A stretch of 64,000 nt of DNA from Ruminococcus flavefaciens. Its GTDB lineage: Bacteria > Bacillota > Clostridia > Oscillospirales > Ruminococcaceae. Positions 38,987-47,900 of the stretch are shown here, in pieces. The DNA lies in the NCBI RefSeq assembly GCF_900116855.1, contig NZ_UETD01000006.1, positions 62,001 to 126,000 on the forward strand, written 5' to 3'. A program made the position numbers and the translations under genes. Under the pieces are notes generated by a model. That model made no database searches, was not told where the DNA came from, and saw only the letters and a list, made by a program, of their open reading frames with translations. The first letter of the stretch is position 1; every line of letters begins with the position of its first letter.

Positions 38987-40015
38987 TCAAAACTCTATAT
39001 CAGCATCAACGTCGATATAATCGGGATATTTAAAAGGCTTTTCGGCTTCTGAAACAAGCTGTATAACGTCACCGTTCTTCGATATCTCCCTGAATCCCGT
39101 AAACTTGTATGTAACGTACATGATCCTGTTACGATCAGTAGAAATAAAATCTGCATAAAGCTTAACATTTGAATCCATTGCAGAATTCACGATATACTTC
39201 AGAAGGACAGAGCCTACTCCCTTTGACATAACTCTGCAGGACATAAGGAGCATTTTAAGATGCCATTTGCCTTCTTCCTTTTCAATAACAGATACTCCTA
39301 TTTTTCCGTAGTCACCATATTTATCGGTAAGCTGAACAACAATTACTTCATACTTATCAGAGCCTATCATTTCGTTTAGTTCATCAAAGGAATAGACAGT
39401 ACCTGTTGAATTGAGCTGATGTGTCCTTACAGTAAGCTCCTCAACTCGTTTAAGGTCTTCCTTTTGTGCTCTCCTTATTATGAAACGCATCCCCAGAGTA
39501 CTGAGAAATTCCTCAGAAGTACCTTCAAATCTTGATTCCTCATCATTTCTGACTATATCATTCATGTAAAGATGACGTCTGTTTTTAGAATCTTCGGTGA
39601 TATACAAGGGTATGAATTCATCCATATCAGGAATAGCATCTGCATTCTCAGCATTGATGCAAAGAACTTCAGGGATATTGAAGCTAACCTCATCAAGCTC
39701 AAACTGCTGATCGTCAACAAAGGCGATAGCATCTATGCCGAAATTGAAAGACTTGCAGATAGTTCTGATGTTTTCTGACTTAGGATTCCAGTTTATCTGA
39801 GGATAGAGGAAGTACTCGTCTATACCGAACTCCTTCAGCTTTTCCATAGTATAACCTGCATCGTTTTTGCTGCATACTGACTGAAGTATACCTCTTTTGT
39901 CCAGCTCTCTGATAATATCAACTATATCAGACTTCAATGTGACCTCGCCCTCTGTCAGTGCTCCGTCCCAGACAGTGTTGTCAAGGTCCCATACAACACA
40001 TTTTATCTTTCCCAT
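38987..40015 (-). CDS. fkbH: FkbH-like glyceryl-ACP synthase (HAD + acyltransferase-like)
   Basis: 342 aa. The N-terminal HAD phosphatase domain has the DxD motif (Asp10 and Asp12 in VVWDLDNTVWDG). The second half, from about residue 160, looks like the GNAT-like region of the family. FkbH-type enzymes load a glyceryl unit from 1,3-bisphosphoglycerate onto a carrier protein, the first step towards hydroxy- or methoxymalonyl-ACP; relatives load glyceryl or lactyl starters or feed tetronates. Adjacent dehydrogenases favour the hydroxymalonyl route. No O-methyltransferase is seen nearby. GGAG lies about 7 nt before the ATG; a 72-bp gap upstream shows no convincing promoter. Confidence 0.92.
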   Translation of the reverse strand: MGKIKCVVWDLDNTVWDGALTEGEVTLKSDIVDIIRELDKRGILQSVCSKNDAGYTMEKLKEFGIDEYFLYPQINWNPKSENIRTICKSFNFGIDAIAFVDDQQFELDEVSFNIPEVLCINAENADAIPDMDEFIPLYITEDSKNRRHLYMNDIVRNDEESRFEGTSEEFLSTLGMRFIIRRAQKEDLKRVEELTVRTHQLNSTGTVYSFDELNEMIGSDKYEVIVVQLTDKYGDYGKIGVSVIEKEEGKWHLKMLLMSCRVMSKGVGSVLLKYIVNSAMDSNVKLYADFISTDRNRIMYVTYKFTGFREISKNGDVIQLVSEAEKPFKYPDYIDVDADIEF

Positions 40016-40087
40016 TTACGCTCTCCTTTTACATACATACTATAATCATATAACAGCCGCACCTAATGCTTTTGTCCGTCAGTAGTA

Positions 40088-40936
40088 TCAGTAATACTCA
40101 AAAAATCCTTTGCCGCTTTTTCTTCCGAGGAGCCCGCTGTCCACCATTTTTCTCAGCAGAGGCGAGCATCTGTACTTGGGATCCTGATAATTCTGATAAA
40201 GCACATTAAGCGAGTACATTACAGTATCAAGCCCTATAAGATCAGCAGTATGGAGCGGTCCCATGCTGTGATGAAAGCCTTCGGTGAATATCTGATCTAT
40301 CTGCTCAGGCGTTGCAACGCCCTCCATAACAAGGTTTATAGCCTCGTTCATGAATAAATGGGACAATCTGTTCGATACGAATCCGACACTGTCATTTATA
40401 ACGGTGCAGTCGATCTCTATCTCCTTCAAGAAGCTTTTCACCTTTTCAATAGTATCATCAGATGTAAAATTACCCTTTATGACCTCGGCAAACTTCTGAA
40501 GTGGTACGGGATTCATAAAATGTACACCGATGACATTTTGGGAATTACCAAGCCACTTTGCTATCTTGGTTATTGAGATACAAGAGGTATTCGCCATGCA
40601 GATACAGTTTTCAGATACTATATCGCTCAGCTTCCGGTACACCTCATACTTCATATCCTCATTCTCGGGGATATTCTCGATAATATGATCACATCCGCTT
40701 AATGCAGAATAATCATCCGTCACGCTGAGCAGACTCAATGCATGAGCTATATCTGTATTATCCTTATTGGTGATCCTTGCGATCATCATATTCCTCTGTA
40801 TCCTGTTTTTCACGCTGTTCACTACAGAAGCATCGTTATCCACAAGTATAACTTCTTTATCATAGCATATCATTTTCTGAGCTATGCCCATTCCCATTAC
40901 GCCAGCTCCGATTATACCGACTTTCTTGACTTCCAT
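40088..40936 (-). CDS. 3-hydroxyacyl-CoA dehydrogenase-like enzyme (FkbK-like)
   Basis: 282 aa, the usual length for 3-hydroxybutyryl-CoA dehydrogenase. Rossmann motif GAGVMG (10-15), NTSCISI and GVHFMNPVPL carry the family's catalytic Ser and His surroundings; the C-terminal half is the all-helical domain. ATG at 40936 is chosen because AGGAGG lies 6 nt upstream; the open frame runs to 41110, but that extension overlaps the hydrolase gene and is not conserved-looking. In the FkbH pathway this enzyme would oxidise glyceryl-ACP to the semialdehyde, before the acyl-CoA dehydrogenase step. Confidence 0.93.
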   Translation of the reverse strand: MEVKKVGIIGAGVMGMGIAQKMICYDKEVILVDNDASVVNSVKNRIQRNMMIARITNKDNTDIAHALSLLSVTDDYSALSGCDHIIENIPENEDMKYEVYRKLSDIVSENCICMANTSCISITKIAKWLGNSQNVIGVHFMNPVPLQKFAEVIKGNFTSDDTIEKVKSFLKEIEIDCTVINDSVGFVSNRLSHLFMNEAINLVMEGVATPEQIDQIFTEGFHHSMGPLHTADLIGLDTVMYSLNVLYQNYQDPKYRCSPLLRKMVDSGLLGRKSGKGFFEYY

Positions 40937-40979
40937 CTTTCTCCTCCTTGATCGTTTGTCACAGCATAGTACAGCTGTA

Positions 40980-41675
40980 TCACTTAAAATCAAATATATT
41001 GTTCTGATTTGCCCTTTGCCTGAAAGCAACAAACTGATCCATTCTTTCAATGGAAAAATAGATGTTGCTTTTATATAGCTCTCTGATAGTCTTGCCGAAG
41101 CTGCTTCCATATGAATGAGCGGGAAATACCTTTATATCTTCATCAAGACCTTTAAGTCTCTGAACGCTCCTGTACATCTCATACGGATCTGCGCCGTCTC
41201 CAAAGCATATCCCGCACCCCTCTATGAACAACGTATCGCCCGTAAAAAGCGCACCATCCACAAGATAACAGGTACTTCCTTTTGTATGCCCGGGGGTTAC
41301 CAGACAGTTTATTTCAAGACTGCCGAGAATAATAGTTTCATGATCTCGGAAAACGCTTTGACCTGTACAGCGGTAATCATAGTATCTTGCCTCTTCGGCT
41401 GAAATATAAACGCTTGCATCGTATTCCGCAATAAGCCTGTCCACTCCGCAGACATGATCCATATGTGAATGGGTCAGCAGTACCGCATCCAGTTTATAAT
41501 CTGTATTCAACAGAAAAAGCTCAAGATCGGAAGAATTCCATGAAGGATCTATGATACCGACCTTTCCCGTCGAATCATCTATTATAATATACGAATAATT
41601 GATCATCCCCATATATGATGACCGTATCATATATACTCTCGATTTTGAATAATATACAAGTTTCATATTTCTCAC
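40980..41675 (-). CDS. Metallo-beta-lactamase-fold hydrolase (PksB/glyoxalase II-like)
   Basis: About 231 aa. Zinc-binding THSHMDH (68-74), then GHTKGS, TGDTLF and PAHSYG are all present, the full metal-binding set of glyoxalase II-type hydrolases. PksB-like enzymes are common in trans-AT clusters and are thought to clear wrongly loaded carriers. Start is uncertain: GTG at 41675 or ATG at 41666 (giving MKLVYYS); neither has a strong ribosome binding site. The gene follows the ABC permease by 14-23 nt. Confidence 0.9.
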   Translation of the reverse strand: MRNMKLVYYSKSRVYMIRSSYMGMINYSYIIIDDSTGKVGIIDPSWNSSDLELFLLNTDYKLDAVLLTHSHMDHVCGVDRLIAEYDASVYISAEEARYYDYRCTGQSVFRDHETIILGSLEINCLVTPGHTKGSTCYLVDGALFTGDTLFIEGCGICFGDGADPYEMYRSVQRLKGLDEDIKVFPAHSYGSSFGKTIRELYKSNIYFSIERMDQFVAFRQRANQNNIFDFK

Positions 41676-41689
41676 TATCGTCCGATGTT

Positions 41690-43960
41690 TTATTCATTCT
41701 TGGATTTTAAACTATCAACCATCGATATTTTAAATACTCTGCGTACACTGATAAACTTTGATACCTCATATGTCAGAAGGATTATAAGAAAACCTATCAG
41801 CACATTGTGCGAATAAAGCTTTACAGGAATAACTGCATTCATACTTTCACCCAGAATATCGAAAAGCTGCTTGATAAGATACTTTATTATCGGGACTGAA
41901 AGCAGGTATGCCGCGATGACAATAAAGATGTTATATCTTATCATAAGGGAGATGATTTTTTTATTATGATATCCGAGGACTTTCATCATTGAGATATTGT
42001 TTTTGTTTTCTTCCACAGATATAGTGATAATGATATTGATGACCACAACACCTATTATGAAAGCAATGATACTTACAATATTTATCAATGACTTGAATGT
42101 CTTGGTATACTCTTTATATCCCTTCTGCTGATCGTCAGCATCAAGAACGTTGAGTATCTTTTCCTTATCGATATTGAGCTTGTCATTGGATATAAGACTT
42201 ATATAGCTGCCCTCAGGATATTCATTGATCTCGTTAAACTGATCGATAGGCATATATATGTAATAGTTATAATCCTCAGCTATCTTATCGATCTCGACTT
42301 CTATCTCTTTACCGGTGAGCTTATTCTCGGCATAAAGGAGATCGCCTTCCTTTATGTTCAACTTTTCAGCTATGCCGCTCGAGATAACAGTATTAGAGAG
42401 CTTGATCCTCTTTCCGCCCTCATCCTTGAACTTGACAAGCTTTGCTTTTGAATCTATTCCAAAAATCGTAATAGTCACTTCTTTGCCGTAATCATCTTCT
42501 ACTGCGAATTTTGAGAAATTCTGTCTCTCGCCCTTTTCAGGCTGATCGACCTGTATAGAGTTGAAGTAATAATTGTACTGATTGACATATGTTCCCTTCA
42601 TACTATCATACATATAGCTTACTGAATCATTGGCAGTAAAGCCGAAAAGAAGCAGCAGAGAGGCAAAGAGTATGCTTACAAAAACGATAAGACAACGCCT
42701 GATATTACGCAAAACCTCCCTGAGCGTGAACTTCAGGTCAAAGCTCATATTCTTAAACTTCAGCAGTTTCTCAAGTATACCTATATTTTTCTCCTTTGAC
42801 ACATTTCTCATAAGATTGACAGGAGTCAGCTTCAGTGCGGAAAGAATAACAAAAAGGGTCACAGGGATCATAAAGATATACGGAAGGATAAGGCTGATCA
42901 GCAGGTATTTGGGGTCTACCTTGCTGAGTACGCCCGGCATACTGTATTTATTCTCAAACACCATGCCGATCACAGTCTTGGAAAACGGTATTCCCAGTAT
43001 GGTGCCCAGCAGACCACCCAGAAGAGAGATAAATATGGGGAACGCAAGATATTCGCCTACTATCTTACGCTTATTGTAGCCTATTGCAAACAATGTACCG
43101 ATCATTGTATACTCCGTTCGGATTATCCTCCAAAGGAATACCGCCACGAGAAGGCAGCATATGATGAGTATCACTGTCGGCACCAGTCCCGAGCACTGTA
43201 TAAATGTGGTTATATCACCGTCAATGGTGGTTATCCTGACATTATCCTCTGCAAGTCGGTAATCAAGGACGATATTATCTGAATTAAGATCAGCTTTTAT
43301 CTCATCAAGCACATCTTCATCATTATCATCATTCCTTCTCAGCATATAGTAATCATAACCGTCTTTTATCTTTGCAATATCATCCTTGGACATTATTGCG
43401 ATACCGAAGGTCTTATGATTGACTACCATATCACTGTCGGTCTTGAGCATAAACAGATAGTCAGGCTCTGCCATAAAGCCTTTGATCTTGTATTTCTTTG
43501 AATACAGAGTTATCTCATCACCGGCCGAAAGCTTATGAGCATCAGCATATAGCTTATCCACAAGTATCTCTCCGGATTTTGAGATATCTTCTCCCGAGAT
43601 CACCTCATATTTATTGATCTTTTCAGTAGCTTCAAGTACTCTTACTGTGTCTCCGTCTTTTTCATAATTCGCGATCTTTCTTTTTTCGATAACGACATCA
43701 TATTTTGATTCAAGAGCACTCATTCTTTTTTCGCTGAGAGGTTCCTGCAGAGTAAAATTAACATCCTCCTGACAGCATCTTGATCTGAAATCTTTTATCT
43801 CCTTATCAAGATTGCTCGCTGAAACATTGAATGAAGTGTAAAGCATCGAACCAAGCAATACAAGGATAACTACGCCGATATATACAAGTTTATTATCAAA
43901 AATAGTTCTTAACACTTTACGATGAAGAACCGGTATAAAATGAGGAATCTTTCTTACCAT
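41690..43960 (-). CDS. ABC transporter permease, FtsX/MacB family
   Basis: 756 aa membrane protein. One transmembrane helix near the N-terminus (about 25-45), a soluble domain to about 250, then a group of three helices (about 257-375), a second group starting near 420, a second extracytoplasmic domain to about 620 and three final helices. This is the duplicated FtsX layout of Gram-positive exporter permeases. It overlaps the ATPase gene by 7 nt. It is probably the product exporter or self-protection system. Confidence 0.93.
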   Translation of the reverse strand: MVRKIPHFIPVLHRKVLRTIFDNKLVYIGVVILVLLGSMLYTSFNVSASNLDKEIKDFRSRCCQEDVNFTLQEPLSEKRMSALESKYDVVIEKRKIANYEKDGDTVRVLEATEKINKYEVISGEDISKSGEILVDKLYADAHKLSAGDEITLYSKKYKIKGFMAEPDYLFMLKTDSDMVVNHKTFGIAIMSKDDIAKIKDGYDYYMLRRNDDNDEDVLDEIKADLNSDNIVLDYRLAEDNVRITTIDGDITTFIQCSGLVPTVILIICCLLVAVFLWRIIRTEYTMIGTLFAIGYNKRKIVGEYLAFPIFISLLGGLLGTILGIPFSKTVIGMVFENKYSMPGVLSKVDPKYLLISLILPYIFMIPVTLFVILSALKLTPVNLMRNVSKEKNIGILEKLLKFKNMSFDLKFTLREVLRNIRRCLIVFVSILFASLLLLFGFTANDSVSYMYDSMKGTYVNQYNYYFNSIQVDQPEKGERQNFSKFAVEDDYGKEVTITIFGIDSKAKLVKFKDEGGKRIKLSNTVISSGIAEKLNIKEGDLLYAENKLTGKEIEVEIDKIAEDYNYYIYMPIDQFNEINEYPEGSYISLISNDKLNIDKEKILNVLDADDQQKGYKEYTKTFKSLINIVSIIAFIIGVVVINIIITISVEENKNNISMMKVLGYHNKKIISLMIRYNIFIVIAAYLLSVPIIKYLIKQLFDILGESMNAVIPVKLYSHNVLIGFLIILLTYEVSKFISVRRVFKISMVDSLKSKNE

Positions 43961-44799
43961 TCTATCATCTCCACACTCTTAGGGTTCTCGTTGATACGTT
44001 CCTCGGCGATCGTACCGTTTTTGATGGTTATGACCTTATGAGCCATTTCGGCTATAACCGGATTATGCGTGATAATGATAACATTAGTCCTCTGTTCCGC
44101 ATTAAGTCTTTTGAGGACCTTCATGACCTGAATCGACATTTCAACATCCAACGCACCGGTCGGCTCATCGCACAGCAGCATTCTCGGCTTCTTTACTATA
44201 GCTCTCGCAATAGAAACACGCTGCTGCTGACCTCCGCTGAGCTCCTTGGGAAAACGGTCCTTCATCTGCCACATATCCACTGCCTCAAGCGCGTTCATTA
44301 TCTCACGATAATTCCTTCTTCTCTTCAGTATTTTGTTTTCATTGGGATTACCTGTAAGATTTGCAGCTACCTCAACATTCTCATATACAGTCAGGTTAGG
44401 GATAAGATTATAAAACTGGAACACAAAACCGACTTTCTTCATTCTGTAATTAGTGAGCTGTGCGGAGTTCATCATGCTGATATCCTCACTGTCAACATTG
44501 ATCACTCCGTTATCACAGTAGTCGATACCGCCAAGAATGTTCATCAGTGTTGATTTTCCCGAGCCTGAAGGACCGAGAATAACGGTTATCTTTCCGTCAT
44601 CTATAGTCAGGGAGATATCTTTTAAGGCAAGATATGGAAGATCACCCGTAAAATATGTCTTTTCAATATTTCTGATGTAAATGAACGGCTTCCCGGCTGA
44701 TTGCCTCTGATTATAATCCTGTTCTGTGCTGTCTGAATACCCCATCTGATTCCTGTCAGTATAATTCATCGGGTTAGGTGTGTAATAATATGATGCCAT
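43954..44799 (-). CDS. ABC transporter ATP-binding protein, MacB/LolD family
   Basis: 281 aa. Walker A GPSGSGKST (76-84), Q-loop Gln128, signature LSGGQQQR (187-194), Walker B LLCDEP (208-213) and His245 are intact. The first 35 residues are a Tyr/Asn/Gln-rich tail outside the ABC fold. AAGGAGG lies 6 nt before the ATG. It pairs with the overlapping permease gene. The 165-bp region upstream, the longest gap in the window, carries two inverted repeats and could hold an internal control point. Confidence 0.95.
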   Translation of the reverse strand: MASYYYTPNPMNYTDRNQMGYSDSTEQDYNQRQSAGKPFIYIRNIEKTYFTGDLPYLALKDISLTIDDGKITVILGPSGSGKSTLMNILGGIDYCDNGVINVDSEDISMMNSAQLTNYRMKKVGFVFQFYNLIPNLTVYENVEVAANLTGNPNENKILKRRRNYREIMNALEAVDMWQMKDRFPKELSGGQQQRVSIARAIVKKPRMLLCDEPTGALDVEMSIQVMKVLKRLNAEQRTNVIIITHNPVIAEMAHKVITIKNGTIAEERINENPKSVEMIEW

Positions 44800-44831
44800 T
44801 TTTTCCTCCTTAATTGATCGTGCTGCTGTAA

Positions 44832-44852
44832 TATGACTCTCGAGAGCTCATA
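44832..44852. repeat. Operator-like palindrome upstream of the ABC exporter
   Basis: The plus strand reads TATGACTCTCGAGAGCTCATA. The core CTCTCGAGAG is a perfect 10-bp palindrome and the flanks TATGA/TCATA match after a single extra C. It ends 33 bp before the ATPase start codon. It could be an operator or an mRNA hairpin; no poly-T follows, so it is not an intrinsic terminator. Function is inferred from position only. Confidence 0.45.
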
Positions 44853-44887
44853 ATAATTCGCAGCATCATCTTTGGTTTTATCATTTC

Positions 44888-44929
44888 TATGGAGAGCCGC
44901 GACCTGCCGAAACCGCCGCAGCTCCCATA
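44888..44929. repeat. Imperfect inverted repeat in the NRPS-ABC gap
   Basis: Arms TATGGAGAGC (44888-44897) and GCTCCCATA (44921-44929) pair with one bulged base around a GC-rich middle. On the transcribed minus strand no U-run follows. It lies in the 165-bp gap between the NRPS and the exporter genes and may be an RNA stem. I see no convincing -35/-10 pair in this gap. Confidence 0.35.
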
Positions 44930-44964
44930 AAAATATGATATGATCGTTTGCTTTATCTATTGCT

Positions 44965-47900
44965 TCATTTTATGTCAAGTTCGTTTTTAAGATCTGAGTA
45001 TATTGATTTAAGGAATTCATTCGGAACATTGATAAGATATTCAAGAATGGTCTGCAGATCAGAATGCATTTTTCTTACATCATCCTTATTCAGGAATTTC
45101 TGCTTGTATGTTGTCATAAGAGCTACCTGATCACTTGTCGGGAAAATATCGAATCTGAGCGGATATCCGAGTCTGAGGCAGCACTCATCAGAGAACGTGC
45201 TTTCCCTTGATACCTGCTTTTCCGCCTCAGAAAGCGTTACAACATTCTGATAGATGATGTAACAGTCAAATATCCTTTCATCACGATCATATCCTGACCA
45301 CTGCGCTATATCAGATATGGGGATATTCTCAAACTTTCTCGTACTGCTCTGGTTGCTCATTATCTCCTTGCACCATGATACAAGCTTGACATCATCGGGG
45401 ATATTTACTCTTAACGGGATTATATTAAGATTGGTACCGACTATGGATTCAACACCTTTCAGCTGTGCAGGTCTTCCGCTTACGAGGTTTCCGTAGCATA
45501 TTTCTTTTTTGCCTGAATACAATGCAAGCAGCAGCGAGTATGCAGCCTGGAAAACAATATTCGGAGTAAGACCGTTTTTCTTCGCAAACATCTCGATAGC
45601 ATTCTTCAGCATACCGTCTATGAAGGTACTGTATCTGAGGTAGCCTTCCTCGTCGTAAATCTGGCCGTGCTTGTATTCCTTTATGATCTCAAACTTTTTA
45701 TATCCTGACATATAGCCCTTCCAGAATTCCTCGGCGGCTTCCATATCCTGAGAATTCACCCAACGGATAAAATCCCTGTACGAACGATGTTCAGGATAAG
45801 AGATCATTTCTACTCCGCTCGATACAGAATTGTATACCATGAATACTTCTTCCATTATCGTCCTGAGTGACCAGCCGTCTATACAGAGATAGCTATTGGT
45901 CATAATAAGCATATAATTGCCTTTTATATACTCTACTACACAGAGTCTGAACGGGCAGGGTCTGTCGGTCTCAAGTCCTCTTCTCTCGTCCTCAAGCAGA
46001 TACTCCTTAACATGAGTATGCTGATCTTCGGGACGAACTTCCGTCAGATCAATGTACCTGAAGGGAAGACTTGTTGTCTTGTGAACCACCTGTAACACCT
46101 TTCCCGGCTCGGGGCACCAGAATGATGTCCTCATTATGGGCGTCTTTGATGCTACATACTGGAAAGCCTTCTCGAAACCATCTATATCAAGGGCTTCGGA
46201 ATGAGTCATTACCTTCTGCATTACAAATTCGCCGTACTCAGGCTCATTTGTGACTTTTTTGTACATATACATCTGGAACGGGCTCAGAGGATATGCATCT
46301 TCGATATCATCATCAAAATGAGCATTGATCTTTTCCTTTTCTTCGGGCGTCACCATAGACCATGGCTCAGCAATAATATCCTCGTCCTCATTTCCGTCGG
46401 ATACAGCAGCTATCTTTGCAAGCTCCTCTATGGTTGGGTTCTGGAATACATCACTGGGAGTGATCTTTATACCTGCATTATTTATTCTTGAAACGGACCT
46501 GATACACAGGATCGAATCGCCGCCCATTTCAAAGAAATTGTTTCTGATTCCGACTTTTTCGATGCCAAGTATCTCTGCCCATACCTGAGCGATCTTTTTC
46601 TCGATAGGAGTCGAAGGAGCTACATAACTTTCATCGTCAAGCAGCTTGATAGTGGAAGGGTCGGGGAGCTTGCTCTGATCGAGCTTGCCGTTGGAGTTTA
46701 CAGGGAAATCTGATACTATCACAAAGAACGACGGTATCATATACTCAGGGAGCTGGGATTTCAGCAGCTTGGTTACCTGAGGTACCAGCTGTCTTACTCT
46801 GTTGGACTCCTCGGGAGCATTTGCACAGGTGCGGATATCCTTTACGCTTGTCGCAGCTGATGTGATCACTTCATCAAGATCATGTTCATTGCTCATAAAC
46901 AGGGCGTCATAACACTTTCTGTCATTTTCCGATATGAGGCAGATGCATTTCATATCCTTTTCCTTGGCGAGCCTTATGAGCGTATTAGGATCAATGGCTT
47001 TCTTGCTTCTTATGCTTATCTCCTGCTTCAATACACTTATCGGAACATTATCATCCATTCCTTCTGCCAATTCGGATATGAGCACATCGTCATCGATCCT
47101 GCTGTTGGAAATACCCTTTATCAGCAGAGCATTATCCTCGCATTTATCAAGCTCCTCCCTGATCATTTCCAGTGGGAGACTGAATGAACTGATATCCTTG
47201 ACTACCGGCTTTTCTGCTGGCTCGGCATTTGAAAGAAGCACATCATACCTGAACTTTGACATCTCATTCAGATATGAGCCTCTTTTCAGCATTACTGCTG
47301 CATTTTTAAGTCCTTCTATACTATCGGCAGCATATCTGAAGAATGCCGGACTTACGTTGAGTTCTTCTTCCTTCTCGATTATTCTCTGTACTCTTTCCTT
47401 ATACACTATCACAGGAGTGGACGAGTGCATTTTGAACAGCTCCACTGAATGGTGGAAATCCGACAACAATTCATTGTTTCTCACATCACCGATGAATATA
47501 TGACCGTTTTCGCTCAGTAAACCTGCAAGCTTGCTGAGCACATCGTACAGATAATGAACACTCGGGAAATACTGTACAACAGAATTGATAACGATCACAT
47601 CAAATTTTTTGTTTTCAAAAGCCGAGATATCATCAGCCGAACATTTATGAAGTTCAAAATCACATATGCCTTCTTTTCTGCCTTCAGCGCATCTTCGGAT
47701 ATAATCAAGTGAATTCTGAGATATATCTGTACCCACATATTCCGAACAGTGATCTGCCAGACGGAAGAACAACAGACCTGTTCCACATCCTATCTCAAGT
47801 ATCCTGTCATGCTTGACACTTTTTATGGTGGTGACAGTTTCATCTGCCCATTCGATCATGTTCTCAAGTGGGAATGGCTCATTGGTATAGCTGCTGTTCC

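Noticed and set aside
40937-41110. 58-codon N-terminal extension of the 3-hydroxyacyl-CoA dehydrogenase frame
   Set aside because: It overlaps the hydrolase gene, precedes the conserved Rossmann start, and a strong AGGAGG marks the ATG at 40936.
44888-44929. Intrinsic terminator after the NRPS gene
   Set aside because: The stem is imperfect and no U-run follows on the transcribed strand.
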